Shown piece after piece: positions 14,488-22,940 of a stretch of 23,979 nt of DNA. The DNA lies in contig JAZPXL010000010.1 in the NCBI GenBank assembly GCA_045543615.1, forward strand, positions 1 to 23,979. Direction: 5' to 3'. The stretch comes from CAG-390 sp045543615 (GTDB taxonomy: Bacteria; Bacillota; Clostridia; Oscillospirales; CAG-272). The number at the start of each line of letters is the position of its first letter. Position 1 is the first letter of the stretch. Below the pieces are notes generated by a model. That model was not told where the DNA came from, did no database searches, and saw nothing but the letters and a program-made list of their open reading frames with translations. A program made the translations under genes and the position numbers.

Positions 14488-15489
14488 ATGTCAAAATATC
14501 TGGGAATAGACCTTGGTACTGCCAATACCCTGGTCTATATGAAAGGAAAGGGAATTATTCTGCGTGAGCCGAGCGTTGTTGTTGTAGACCAATCGAAGCG
14601 CAGGGTCGTTGCCGTTGGTGGAGACGCCAAGCGAATGCTTGGTAAGACTCCCGGTAATATTGTAGCGTTCCGTCCACTTAAGGATGGCGTTATTGCTGAT
14701 TTCGATATTACGGCGAAAATGCTTCATTCCTATTTCAACAAGGTACACGCAGGTGGAGTGCTCTCCCGTCCCTCCGTTGTGATCTGTATACCGTACGGAG
14801 TTACGGAGGTTGAGAGACGTGCCGTTGAGGACGCTACTTTTGAGGCAGGAGCTAAAAATGTTGCGCTTATTGAGGAGCCTATCGCATCTGCCATTGGCTC
14901 AGGACTCAAGATAGCCGGCGCGCGTGGCTCTATGATTGTCGATATTGGTGGAGGAACTACGGAGGTTGCTGTTATCAGCCTTGGTGGTATAGTTATTTCG
15001 CACTCAATAAGAGTTGCGGGAAACTCGCTTGACGAGGCTATTGTTCAATATATGAAGCGTGAGTACAAGGTGCTTATCGGAGACAGTACAGCCGAGGCAC
15101 TCAAGAAGGATATCGGCTCTGTGCATCCGAGTATGGACAGAGGAGAGAGGGAGATAAGAGGGCGCAATCTGCGCACAGGTCTTCCTGCGATTATGACGAT
15201 AAATTCAGCGCAGGTGCGTGAGGCTATGCGTGAACAGATCGAGCAGATTATTGATACCATTCGCCTTGCGCTTGAAAACACGCCACCCGAGCTTTCAGCC
15301 GACATTTTTGATTTTGGCATTATGCTTGCAGGTGGTGGTGCGCTTCTCGGTGGTCTGCCTGCTCTCATTACTGAGCGAACAGGCGTCAGGGTTACTGTTG
15401 CAAAAAGACCTCTTGACAGCGTTGCTCTCGGTATCGGCAGAATAATTGAGGGTAATTACACAGGAGTAATCAAATACAGAGCGAGATAA
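14488..15489 (+). CDS. mreB: Rod-shape actin homologue MreB
   Basis: A 333-aa bacterial actin that forms membrane-bound filaments guiding the wall-elongation complex. Nucleotide-binding blocks: IDLGTANTLVY (7-17, phosphate 1), DIGGGTTEVAVIS (152-164, phosphate 2) and AGGGALLGGL (from 281, adenosine). RGRNLRTGLP and the C-terminal ALGIGRIIE are typical of MreB. GGGAGAAGAGA precedes the ATG. First of the mreBCD group, 12 bases after maf. Confidence 0.97.
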   Translation: MSKYLGIDLGTANTLVYMKGKGIILREPSVVVVDQSKRRVVAVGGDAKRMLGKTPGNIVAFRPLKDGVIADFDITAKMLHSYFNKVHAGGVLSRPSVVICIPYGVTEVERRAVEDATFEAGAKNVALIEEPIASAIGSGLKIAGARGSMIVDIGGGTTEVAVISLGGIVISHSIRVAGNSLDEAIVQYMKREYKVLIGDSTAEALKKDIGSVHPSMDRGEREIRGRNLRTGLPAIMTINSAQVREAMREQIEQIIDTIRLALENTPPELSADIFDFGIMLAGGGALLGGLPALITERTGVRVTVAKRPLDSVALGIGRIIEGNYTGVIKYRAR

Positions 15490-15508
15490 TATCTCGGGGC
15501 AGGTAGTG

Positions 15509-16357
15509 ATGAAAACATTTTTGAATATCATAAAGAGCCGATTTTTCATAATCACGCTCATCGTGGCATTTTTGTTATCCATTGTGCCAGGTGTGCTTTG
15601 CATTATGGGGCAGGGCTCGTATGTTCGCTCAGCACTCGTGACGGTGGCAACGCCGTTTCGGTGGTGCTTTACCAAAATTGGTGAAGGGCTTTCGGGCTAT
15701 GCTGTATATTTCAAGAGCATAAATGAACTGAGAGAAGAGAACGCTCGTCTGAAAGAAGATCTTGCCGACATCGAGGACAGGGTCTATGACGCAGAGCTTA
15801 TTGAGGAGGAGAACGAATATCTTCGCTCCTATCTTGGAATTAAGGGTGAGCACGGAGACTTTATGTTCGCATCGGCAACGGTTATAGGACGTGAGTCGAC
15901 CAATTACCGAACGGTATTCACTCTCTCAAAGGGAAGTCTTCACGGCGTTGACGTCGATATGCCCGTAATCACGGAGGACGGACTTGTCGGTTACATAACT
16001 GCCGTTGGCTCGACGTGGAGTCGTGCAGTACTTATTACGGAGACGGCAGAGGCAGTTGGCGGCTATATTGAGCGCACAGGCGTGCTTGGAGTTGTCGAGG
16101 GAAGCTATGAGCTTCGCGCAGAAGGGCTTTGCCAAATGGTATATATCGATGCAGAATCGGATATAAGAGAGGGCGACCGTGTGCTCAGCTCGGGAATCGG
16201 TGGTGTTTATCCACGAGGAATACCCATCGGAGTTGTAACAAAGGTAGAGAGTGACGCCACATCCCGCACGCTTGTTGCGACAGTTGAGCCACTTGCAGAT
16301 TTGGATTCCGTATCCAAGGTAATGATTATTACCGAGTATGAGCTTGTGTCACAATAA
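15509..16357 (+). CDS. mreC: Rod-shape protein MreC
   Basis: A 282-aa single-pass membrane protein that links MreB to PBP2 outside the membrane. Membrane segment about 12-33, coiled coil about 70-108 (NELREENARLKEDLADIED), then the two-beta-barrel domain from about 118 (FASATVIGRESTNYRTVF, MPVITEDGLVGYI, GGVYPRGIPIGVV). I use the ATG at 15509, which follows GGGGCAGG; a GTG directly before it in frame is less well placed. It lies 19 bases after mreB. Confidence 0.95.
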   Translation: MKTFLNIIKSRFFIITLIVAFLLSIVPGVLCIMGQGSYVRSALVTVATPFRWCFTKIGEGLSGYAVYFKSINELREENARLKEDLADIEDRVYDAELIEEENEYLRSYLGIKGEHGDFMFASATVIGRESTNYRTVFTLSKGSLHGVDVDMPVITEDGLVGYITAVGSTWSRAVLITETAEAVGGYIERTGVLGVVEGSYELRAEGLCQMVYIDAESDIREGDRVLSSGIGGVYPRGIPIGVVTKVESDATSRTLVATVEPLADLDSVSKVMIITEYELVSQ

Positions 16358-16367
16358 GGGGATCTAA

Positions 16368-16919
16368 ATGGAATTTAAAAAGCAAACGGGGCAATTCTTC
16401 TCATCTGTTACGCTTCTGAAGATACTCATTTTTTCTGCCCTTGTATTTGTGATGGCTACTCTGCAAAGCTCGTTTTTCTCGTCTGTGAGCTTCTTTCCTG
16501 CCTCGCCCGACCTTATTTTAGCAACGGTCATAGGGCTTGGCGTTTATGATGGCGAGAAGAGTGGAGCTATTGCTGGGATTGGTGGAGGAGTTCTCGCAGA
16601 GGCGTTTGGAGCAGGTGGTGACATTATGCTTCTGCCTGTATTTTATATGCTTGTCGGCTTTTTCTTTGGCATTGTGGCAAGAATATTTTTAAACAAAAAT
16701 CTTTTGTCGTGGCTTGTATATATGCTTATTGCGTCAACGCTCAGGGGAATGCTCAGCCTTGTGCATACGGTAATAAGCGAGTCGGACATCAACTTATTTC
16801 TGATCTTTCGGGATATTATCGTTCCCGAATTTACGATGACCGTGATTTTCGCACTCCCGATATTCTTCATTGTTCGGCTTTGCGCAAGGCCGTTCCACAA
16901 GAAGATTGAGATGGACTGA
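16368..16919 (+). CDS. mreD: Rod-shape protein MreD
   Basis: A 183-aa integral membrane protein with five or six predicted helices. Recognised from its place directly after mreC and from the family pattern: helix 1 ending in LQSSFFSSVSFFPASPDL, the GVYDGEKSGAIAGIGGGVLAE turn in two blocks around residues 58-78, and a hydrophobic C-terminal half. It is part of the elongasome with MreBC and PBP2. AGGGG lies 7 bases before the ATG and mreC ends 10 bases upstream. Confidence 0.9.
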   Translation: MEFKKQTGQFFSSVTLLKILIFSALVFVMATLQSSFFSSVSFFPASPDLILATVIGLGVYDGEKSGAIAGIGGGVLAEAFGAGGDIMLLPVFYMLVGFFFGIVARIFLNKNLLSWLVYMLIASTLRGMLSLVHTVISESDINLFLIFRDIIVPEFTMTVIFALPIFFIVRLCARPFHKKIEMD

Positions 16920-16947
16920 TGCGAATACGGAGAAAACGGAGACACAA

Positions 16948-18015
16948 ATGAACGAACAGCAAACAAATGAAATCAATGTAAACAAGGAATACAGACGTGG
17001 CTTTACTCGCATAGGACTTGCGTTTTTCTGCGCACTTCTTGTGTCTGTTTTGGCATCCTTTCTTTATTCATATCTGCTTAAAACTGTATTGTCCGACTAT
17101 GCAGAAAGCGAGCTTCTCTCTTGGGCGGCAAACTTTGTAATAATGTATGTGCTGTCATTCCCGGTGGCAATACTCATTCTCAGGGGTGGATACAGCTCAA
17201 GCGAGCCGATGCCCCAAAGAAAGCTTCGTGCGTGGGAGATGGTCGCACTTGTTGCGTGCATTTATGCGCTGACATACCTCGGAAACTACGTCGGACAGAT
17301 GATAAATTCCGTGATCTCGTCCCTCACAGGTGGTATTTCGTCAACCTCACAGCTGACAGAAATGATTGACACCTCCTCGCCAATACCGTTCTTTCTTATG
17401 ACGGTGGTATTTGCACCAATAACTGAGGAGATACTGTTCAGATATTTCCTTGTCGGCAAGCTGCGTCCTTATGGCGAGAAGACGGCTGTAATAATGGGTG
17501 GACTTTTCTTCGGACTATTCCACGGAAACCTTGAGCAGTTCTTCTATGCTGCACTTGTCGGTATGGCGTTCAGCTATATTTATGTAAAGACGGGCAAGCT
17601 TAAATATACAATATTCCTCCATATGATGATGAATCTGCTTGGTGGATTTGTTCCGTTCCTTATTATGCGCTATTTTGTCGATTATAATGGACTTATGGAG
17701 GCACTCCTTAAGGTTACAGAGGTATTTGATCCCACAGAGCAGCTTGAGCTGTTTGCAGATTTCTTCAGCAAACACAGCGCAGATTATGCAATTATGATCG
17801 GCTATAATATGACGATGCTCGGAGTTGCTTTTGTAGGTGCATTTATTCTTCTTTCACAGAGAAAAAGAATAAGATTTGCAAAGGGCGAGAGACATATCGA
17901 CCACTCTCTTATCGGTGAGACAATATTCTTGTCACCGGGAGTGCTTCTGTTTGTTGTCGGCTCGTTGCTCTATATGGGACTTCAGCTTTATTTGGCTGTG
18001 AATGCGGCGAATTAA
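16948..18015 (+). CDS. CPBP-family intramembrane metalloprotease
   Basis: A 355-aa multi-spanning membrane protein (about eight helices). The CPBP (Abi/CAAX-protease-like) active-site motifs are complete: EEILFR (160-165), the FxxxH motif with His192 (FFGLFHGNLEQF), and HMMMN (225-229). This family includes Rce1-like proteases and bacteriocin-immunity proteins. I start at the ATG at 16948 (GGAGA just upstream); an open frame continues back into mreD from 16870 but has no ribosome site. Sitting between mreD and the PBP2 gene is unusual and suggests a part in wall growth or in processing of membrane proteins of the elongasome (inference). Confidence 0.9.
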   Translation: MNEQQTNEINVNKEYRRGFTRIGLAFFCALLVSVLASFLYSYLLKTVLSDYAESELLSWAANFVIMYVLSFPVAILILRGGYSSSEPMPQRKLRAWEMVALVACIYALTYLGNYVGQMINSVISSLTGGISSTSQLTEMIDTSSPIPFFLMTVVFAPITEEILFRYFLVGKLRPYGEKTAVIMGGLFFGLFHGNLEQFFYAALVGMAFSYIYVKTGKLKYTIFLHMMMNLLGGFVPFLIMRYFVDYNGLMEALLKVTEVFDPTEQLELFADFFSKHSADYAIMIGYNMTMLGVAFVGAFILLSQRKRIRFAKGERHIDHSLIGETIFLSPGVLLFVVGSLLYMGLQLYLAVNAAN

Positions 18016-18064
18016 GACGCATCAGGTAATAAGCAAAACGTAAAAGAGCGAAAGGAAACAGAGG

Positions 18065-20215
18065 ATGAACCTCTTTTCAAAAAAGCCCACACAGACGGAG
18101 GGCGAGAGTAGCAGATACGGCAGAGGCAGTTATCTGTACAGATATATCATAATAGCGGCGTTTTTTGCAATATGCTGTCTGCTTTATATAGTTGTCGGAT
18201 TTACCCTTCGTGACTCTCTCCCGACTGATAACGGAGTGGATGAGGACGGATACAGCGAAAGACGGGTAAAGATCGCAGCTGTCAGAGGCGAGATTTATGA
18301 TAGAAACGGTGTTCCGCTTGTAACAAATTCATATACCTATTCGCTGTATTATGACTATTCGGCTATGGCTTTGACGAAAGAAGAGCAGAACGCCGACCTC
18401 GTAAAAATTATAAATATGCTTGACGGTAGTGGTATGCGTGCAAAGACCACCTCGCCACTTTCAGGAACTTATCCCACGTTTTCATACGATCTTGAGATAC
18501 TTGAGGGTAGCGTTGCGTCATCAAGACTTAAGAGAATAATTGCGGACCACGGTCTTGAGGAGGGCGTCAGCGCAACTGCGCTTGCCGCATCAATTGCAAA
18601 GCGTTATCGGATCAATACGGAGGCATATACTCCCAAGGAGATAAGCGAGCTTATCCGTGTTCGTTACGAGATGGAGGCAATAATGTTCTCTGCTGTCGAG
18701 CCGTACCTCTTTGCAGAGGGGCTTGATATGGCTATGCTCAGTACGGTGCGTGAGCTTGGAGTTCGTGGCACAAGAATTGATGTAAGCTATGCCCGTGAGT
18801 ATCATTACCCCGGCTACGCATCCCATATACTTGGACGAATCAGTGGAATTTTCGCTGAGGATCTTGATTATTATACCTCGCTTGGCTATCCTATTACGGC
18901 AAAGGTCGGCGTCAGTGGTTGTGAGCTGGCGTTTGAAAACTATTTGCGTGGAATGGATGGCGAGATGACGGTGACGGAGGATGCCGAGGGCAATATTGTT
19001 CGTACCGAGGTGACGAAAGAGCCACAGGCAGGAAACGATATTTATCTTACAATAGATATTTCGCTTCAGATTGCGGCAGAGGACGCACTTGCCGACAATG
19101 TCAAATACATAGTTGACAGGGCAGAGACGCTTGAGGGCGAGCTTGATGGCGAGGACTGTGACGCAGGTGCAATAGTTGTGCAGACGGCAACGGGTGGCGA
19201 GCTTCTCGCAATAGCATCCTACCCGACATACAATCTTGCAACATTTAATAAAGATTTTGCAGATCTTGTTAATGACCCGAGAAATGTATACACAAACCGT
19301 GCGCTTGCAGGACAGTACCGTCCCGGCTCAACTGCCAAGATAGGTATTTCAGTTGCGGCATTTGCCGAGGAACTGAGGCTTGACGATGGGTCGCTCTTTG
19401 TTCCCGATACAAAGATTGACACAAAGGGACTTTATACATATTATCCCGACTATCAGCCTGCTTGCTGGCTTTGGAATGATTATCATATGTCACACGGCCC
19501 TATTACCGTGTCAAGAGCAATCTCCGTCTCCTGCAACTACTTCTTCTTTGAAATAGGAAGAATAATGGGAGTTGATAGAATAAACAAGTATTTCTGTATG
19601 CTCGGACTTGGTGAGCCAACGGGAATTGAGCTGTCGGAAAACCTCGGCGTGCTTGCAGATGAGGCGTACAAGCAGACGCTCGATCTTCCTACAAGTGATA
19701 AGCTCTGGATGCCCGGTGACACGCTCCGAAGCTCCATCGGAGTTGGATACAGCGAGCACACACCACTTCAAATTTCAAATTATATAGCAACCGTTGTCAA
19801 CGGTGGCACACGCTATGCGGCGCATTTGCTTTATGAGGTCAAAAACTTTGAGGGCGAGAGCATAGTCAAGAAGGAATCGGCAGTTCTTGCAACAGTCGAT
19901 ATAAGTGACGAGGCTTATGATACGATAATTGAGGGTATGGAAAACGTTATTCCACAGTCAAATCCTCTCAAGACGGTATTTGACGGCTTCCCAAGCGAGA
20001 TCGGTGTCGGTGGTAAAACAGGAACTGCACAGGTCAGCGAAAAGCAGAGCAACAACGCCGTTTTCGTTTCCTTTGCACCACTCAAGGATCCTGAAATTGT
20101 CATCGCTTGCGTCATCGAGAGGGGTGCTAACGGCTATAACGCTGCACACGCAGCCCGTGACGTGCTCGATCATTATTTCAAGATCGACACTCCTGCAGAC
20201 GAGGCTGCCGAATAA
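18065..20215 (+). CDS. mrdA: Penicillin-binding protein 2, elongasome transpeptidase
   Basis: A 716-aa class B PBP. Cytoplasmic head 1-25, membrane anchor 26-47, then the PBP dimer/pedestal region (RVKIAAVRGEIYDRNG at about 77 is the classic start). Transpeptidase motifs: SxxK as Ser422-Thr-Ala-Lys425 (PGSTAKIG), SCN at 489-491 and KTG at 651-653 (GGKTGTAQ). It cross-links new peptidoglycan along the side wall with RodA, MreC and MreD. GAAAGGAAACAGAGG precedes the ATG. The gene follows mreBCD as in many Firmicutes, apart from the inserted CPBP gene; no minCD or rodA is seen after it. Confidence 0.94.
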   Translation: MNLFSKKPTQTEGESSRYGRGSYLYRYIIIAAFFAICCLLYIVVGFTLRDSLPTDNGVDEDGYSERRVKIAAVRGEIYDRNGVPLVTNSYTYSLYYDYSAMALTKEEQNADLVKIINMLDGSGMRAKTTSPLSGTYPTFSYDLEILEGSVASSRLKRIIADHGLEEGVSATALAASIAKRYRINTEAYTPKEISELIRVRYEMEAIMFSAVEPYLFAEGLDMAMLSTVRELGVRGTRIDVSYAREYHYPGYASHILGRISGIFAEDLDYYTSLGYPITAKVGVSGCELAFENYLRGMDGEMTVTEDAEGNIVRTEVTKEPQAGNDIYLTIDISLQIAAEDALADNVKYIVDRAETLEGELDGEDCDAGAIVVQTATGGELLAIASYPTYNLATFNKDFADLVNDPRNVYTNRALAGQYRPGSTAKIGISVAAFAEELRLDDGSLFVPDTKIDTKGLYTYYPDYQPACWLWNDYHMSHGPITVSRAISVSCNYFFFEIGRIMGVDRINKYFCMLGLGEPTGIELSENLGVLADEAYKQTLDLPTSDKLWMPGDTLRSSIGVGYSEHTPLQISNYIATVVNGGTRYAAHLLYEVKNFEGESIVKKESAVLATVDISDEAYDTIIEGMENVIPQSNPLKTVFDGFPSEIGVGGKTGTAQVSEKQSNNAVFVSFAPLKDPEIVIACVIERGANGYNAAHAARDVLDHYFKIDTPADEAAE

Positions 20216-20278
20216 ATGCAAATGTGAGCAAAACAAATATAGCAGAGCAAAAATTTGAGCAATAACACGGACAGAAAA

Positions 20279-21157
20279 ATGGAACGCAAAATAAAAAGAG
20301 TTGCGACCTTGCACGATCTTTCGTGCTTTGGTCGCTGTGCGCTTACGGTGGTGATACCCACAATGAGCGCGATGGGGGTGCAGACCATCCCCGTACCGAC
20401 AGCCCTGCTGTCAACGCACACAGGTGGCTTTGAGGATATGTATTTCCTCGACCTTGAACCATCAATTGAGGCTATCGGTGAGCATTTTGAGACACTCGGC
20501 CTTGACTTTAATGCAATTTACACGGGCTTTCTCGGAAGCAGTAGACAGGTGAAGACCGTCGAAAGCTTCACCGACAGGCTGAAGAAGACAAATGAGAATA
20601 TGATAGTCTTCGTCGATCCGGTGATGGGAGACGATGGCGTGCTGTATTCAGCTTGCTTTCCTGAGCTTGTGGGCGAGATGAGAAGACTTTGCTCCCGTGG
20701 CGACATCATCACGCCAAATATGACGGAGGCGTGCTTGCTTGCAGACGTGGATTATATAGACACAAGAGATATGAGCGAGAGTGAAGCCGGCGCAGTTGCA
20801 AGTATGCTTGCAGATAAGCTTTCGGAAATTAGCCGTGGCGTGTGCGTGATAACGGGAGTACATTCAACGGATGGCGTCGGAACTTATGTGCTCGGTCAGA
20901 TGTACACGCAGAGAGCAAGAGAACGCAATTATCCCGGAACGGGCGAGCTGTTTGCTTCGGTTATGCTCGGAGCTATGCTTAGATGGGGTCGCACCGATGA
21001 GGACACCATCAGGCGTGCAGCAGTTTACGCATCAGGCTTTGTGAGTGGAGCTATTGATTATTCAATGAAATACGGTCAGGACGAGCCACTCCGTGATGGC
21101 GTATTGCTTGAGGGCTGTTTAGGACAGCTTTGTCGTGATTTTGAGGAGAATATTTAA
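20279..21157 (+). CDS. pdxY: Pyridoxal/pyridoxamine kinase (PdxY-like)
   Basis: A 292-aa ribokinase-superfamily enzyme that phosphorylates vitamin B6 vitamers to form pyridoxal 5'-phosphate. Marks: HDLSCFGRCALTVVIP (12-27), PTALLSTHTGGF, VFVDPVMGDDG, DIITPNMTEACLL and YPGTGELFASVMLG. In the last the usual catalytic GTGD Asp is Glu223, a conservative change that may alter activity. The start is unsure: I use the ATG at 20279 because the family begins about five residues before RVATLHD, but the ribosome site is weak and a TTG at 20255 is possible. It follows PBP2 by 63 bases with no terminator between, and ends in TAATG overlapping the next start. Confidence 0.88.
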   Translation: MERKIKRVATLHDLSCFGRCALTVVIPTMSAMGVQTIPVPTALLSTHTGGFEDMYFLDLEPSIEAIGEHFETLGLDFNAIYTGFLGSSRQVKTVESFTDRLKKTNENMIVFVDPVMGDDGVLYSACFPELVGEMRRLCSRGDIITPNMTEACLLADVDYIDTRDMSESEAGAVASMLADKLSEISRGVCVITGVHSTDGVGTYVLGQMYTQRARERNYPGTGELFASVMLGAMLRWGRTDEDTIRRAAVYASGFVSGAIDYSMKYGQDEPLRDGVLLEGCLGQLCRDFEENI

Positions 21158-21648
21158 TGATTAATGAAGAAATGAGCACACACGAAAAGCTTGCGTCAGA
21201 GCTTTTTCTCGGTGGCGCAGGCTGTGCGCAGGCTGTGTTTTGCGCATTTTGCGATATCCACGGTCTTGATATGGACACGGCAGCCCGCCTTGCCTCCTCA
21301 ATGGGTGGTGGGGTCGGACGAATGAGACAGATATGCGGTGCTGTTAGTGGTGCGGCTATGGCGGCAGGCTTGATTTACGGCTTTTCTCTTGAACACACAC
21401 ACCAAGAAAAAAGCGAGCATTACAAAAGAGTGCAGGAGATAGCACGCCCCTTTGAAGAAAGATTTGGCAGTGTGGTCTGCAAGGATATATTGGCATCAAG
21501 ACTTGGCAAGGACGGCGTGTCAAGCGCACCTGTGCCCGAGGAGAGAAGTGCAGAGTTTTACAAACGTCGCCCCTGCCTTGAATGTGTAGCTCTTGCGGCA
21601 AGAAGCCTTGACGCTTATATTGATACGCATCCGATAGACAGAAAATAA
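21157..21648 (+). CDS. C_GCAxxG_C_C family (putative redox) protein
   Basis: A 163-aa protein of the C_GCAxxG_C_C family, known from anaerobes and often next to redox enzymes; biochemical function is not settled. The family cysteines are at 23 (GGAGCAQAVFCAF), 60 (MRQICGAVSGAAMAAG), 108 (SVVCKDIL) and 140/143 (RRPCLECVALAARSLD). They may bind a metal or cluster. Helical, no signal peptide. Its ATG shares a base with the TAA of the kinase gene, so the two are co-translated; a second in-frame ATG at 21172 could also serve. Last gene of the operon, followed by a strong terminator. Confidence 0.9.
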   Translation: MINEEMSTHEKLASELFLGGAGCAQAVFCAFCDIHGLDMDTAARLASSMGGGVGRMRQICGAVSGAAMAAGLIYGFSLEHTHQEKSEHYKRVQEIARPFEERFGSVVCKDILASRLGKDGVSSAPVPEERSAEFYKRRPCLECVALAARSLDAYIDTHPIDRK

Positions 21649-21674
21649 AGACACAAAACGGCAAATATTTGCCC

Positions 21675-21727
21675 ACAAAACACCCGAAGAGAAAGGCTTG
21701 CAAACAGTTCTCTTTGGGTGTTTTTGT
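21675..21727 (+). terminator. Strong rho-independent terminator of the dut-mre-mrdA-pdxY operon
   Basis: Long stem (arms about 21675-21693 and 21708-21727, core ACACCCGAAGAGAA with one G-T pair), a 14-nt loop and a T5 run. Just before it lies a 14-bp perfect palindrome, GGCAAATATTTGCC (21660-21673). Confidence 0.9.
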
Positions 21728-21807
21728 TCATAAATAAGCAATAATTAGATGTTTTAATAAACTATGTACAGAATGCAACTTTCGTGCAAACATTGACAAC
21801 AACCCTA

Positions 21808-21836
21808 TTGACAAGAGGTTTTTCTTACCATATAAT
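21808..21836 (+). promoter_or_regulatory. Perfect consensus sigma-A promoter (TTGACA-N17-TATAAT)
   Basis: TTGACA at 21808-21813, exactly 17 bp, TATAAT at 21831-21836. A second TTGACA lies 15 bp upstream (21793). This is the strongest promoter in the window and is 174 bp before the next clear start codon. Confidence 0.88.
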
Positions 21837-21842
21837 GAATAT

Positions 21843-21952
21843 AGAGGTAATTGTCAAACAAGCAGTCTCAAAAAAGACAGCGCGCATATATGGAGGAAAC
21901 GCCAATGAACAGATAACCCCCACCGTAGCTTCGGGCTCGGAGAGGAATTTTT
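21843..21952 (+). ncRNA. Candidate small RNA or attenuating leader
   Basis: About 110 nt from the expected start of the perfect promoter to a terminator-like end: the hairpin CCG-(T)-AGC-TTCGG-GCT-CGG (21923-21940) and then AATTTTT (21946-21952). Inside are GGAGG (21892-21896), the mini-frames ATG GAG GAA ACG CCA ATG AAC AGA TAA and its inner four-codon form, and a small hairpin GTCT-N6-AGAC. I know no riboswitch class that fits. It could be a free sRNA, a leader peptide with attenuation, or a plain 5' leader; a TTGACA at 21951 may begin a separate promoter for the next gene. Confidence 0.4.
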
Positions 21953-22009
21953 GACAAATAGTGCTTACAGGCACGAATATGTTATAGTAATTCAGAGGAG
22001 GATATAATA

Positions 22010-22882
22010 ATGAAAAATTCAATTTTGAAGTCAACGGTTGCCTTTGTGCTTATTCTTGCATTGGCAATTCCCGTATTCGCACTCCCATCGTCTGCTACGA
22101 GTGGCAAGGCGTTGACTATTGAGGAGGCAAATGAAATAATTGAAAAGGCAGTTAAGCTTATAGATTACACTTTTAATATGATAGCTGCCGATCGCTATGG
22201 CTCAGATCTTATTGTTTATGAAAAAACAGAGACAGGAGGCAACCGTGAGATTGTTAAAAACTTTGAAGTGAATGGTCAAGAAGTAGAGTATTGTCTTATG
22301 GATGAGTCACAGCTTTTGGGTGGTTCTATTGAAAAAATGGTAGAGCTTGCAAGCACAGTTTACACCGAAGACCTTGTAAGTACAATGAGTGATAAAGCTC
22401 TCTATTACCGTGGCAAGCAGTATGACGCTTATCCCTTGTTTCAGCGAGATGGAGACGGCAAGCTGTATTGTTGCAGTCCAAGAATTCCATATTATTGGAT
22501 TGACGCAAACCGTTCTGCTGAAAACGAGGAAAATGTCCCCCCGACCAAACTTATTACAAAGTTCGTTGAGTCTTCAAATACAGCTGCTGTAGTATTAGTA
22601 GGAGTTCATACTAACAGCGGAGATGAACGTTATTGGATAGAATGCAAGCTTACTAACACGTCTCAGGGTTGGAGAATATGCGACAGCGATTTCGTTAAGT
22701 TCTCTCAAACGCTTAACGATATGTCAAACTCGAATCTTCTCGTACCACGCACAGAGGGTGAATCTGCCGCCCCCAACACCGCTGACGCTTCGTTTGAGCA
22801 GATTGTAATGCTGACCGTAGTTGCTACACTTTCGCTTGTTGCAGTTCCGTTCGTGCTCTCACGCAAGCGCAGAGCTATATAA
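22010..22882 (+). CDS. Secreted membrane-tailed protein, IseA-like domain (by resemblance)
   Basis: A 290-aa exported protein. Signal peptide about 1-24 (LALAIPVFA), a Ser/Thr linker, then one domain (35-232). Its plan is a helix ALTIEEANEIIEKAVKLID, a strand block NGQEVEYCLMDES, a helix GGSIEKMVELASTVYTEDL, then DGKLYC, YWIECKLT and WRICDSDF. This order resembles IseA (YoeB), a secreted inhibitor of D,L-endopeptidases in Bacillus, but only by eye. The C-terminus has PNTADA (255-260), a membrane helix (264-283) and RKRR, the layout of a sorting signal with a non-matching motif, so it may be membrane-held. AGGAGG lies 8 bases before the ATG. Its paralogue begins 58 bases after it. It could adjust wall hydrolysis beside the elongasome operon (inference). 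Confidence 0.75.
   Translation: MKNSILKSTVAFVLILALAIPVFALPSSATSGKALTIEEANEIIEKAVKLIDYTFNMIAADRYGSDLIVYEKTETGGNREIVKNFEVNGQEVEYCLMDESQLLGGSIEKMVELASTVYTEDLVSTMSDKALYYRGKQYDAYPLFQRDGDGKLYCCSPRIPYYWIDANRSAENEENVPPTKLITKFVESSNTAAVVLVGVHTNSGDERYWIECKLTNTSQGWRICDSDFVKFSQTLNDMSNSNLLVPRTEGESAAPNTADASFEQIVMLTVVATLSLVAVPFVLSRKRRAI
22079..22116 (+). repeat. 38-bp identical block, copy 1
   Basis: Begins GCACTCCCATCGTCTGCTAC and ends GTTGAC. It covers the end of the signal peptide and the linker ALPSSATSGKALT. The exact copy lies at 23010-23047 in the paralogous gene, while the rest of the two genes differs widely. Confidence 0.9.
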
Positions 22883-22940
22883 ACAAAACACACATTTAAA
22901 AAAACTTATATTTAAAATAATTTATATAGGAGGAAAAACA

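Noticed and set aside
16870..16947. N-terminal extension of the CPBP protein overlapping mreD
   Set aside because: The extra 26 codons lie in the mreD frame region without a ribosome site. The ATG at 16948 has one and gives a normal length.
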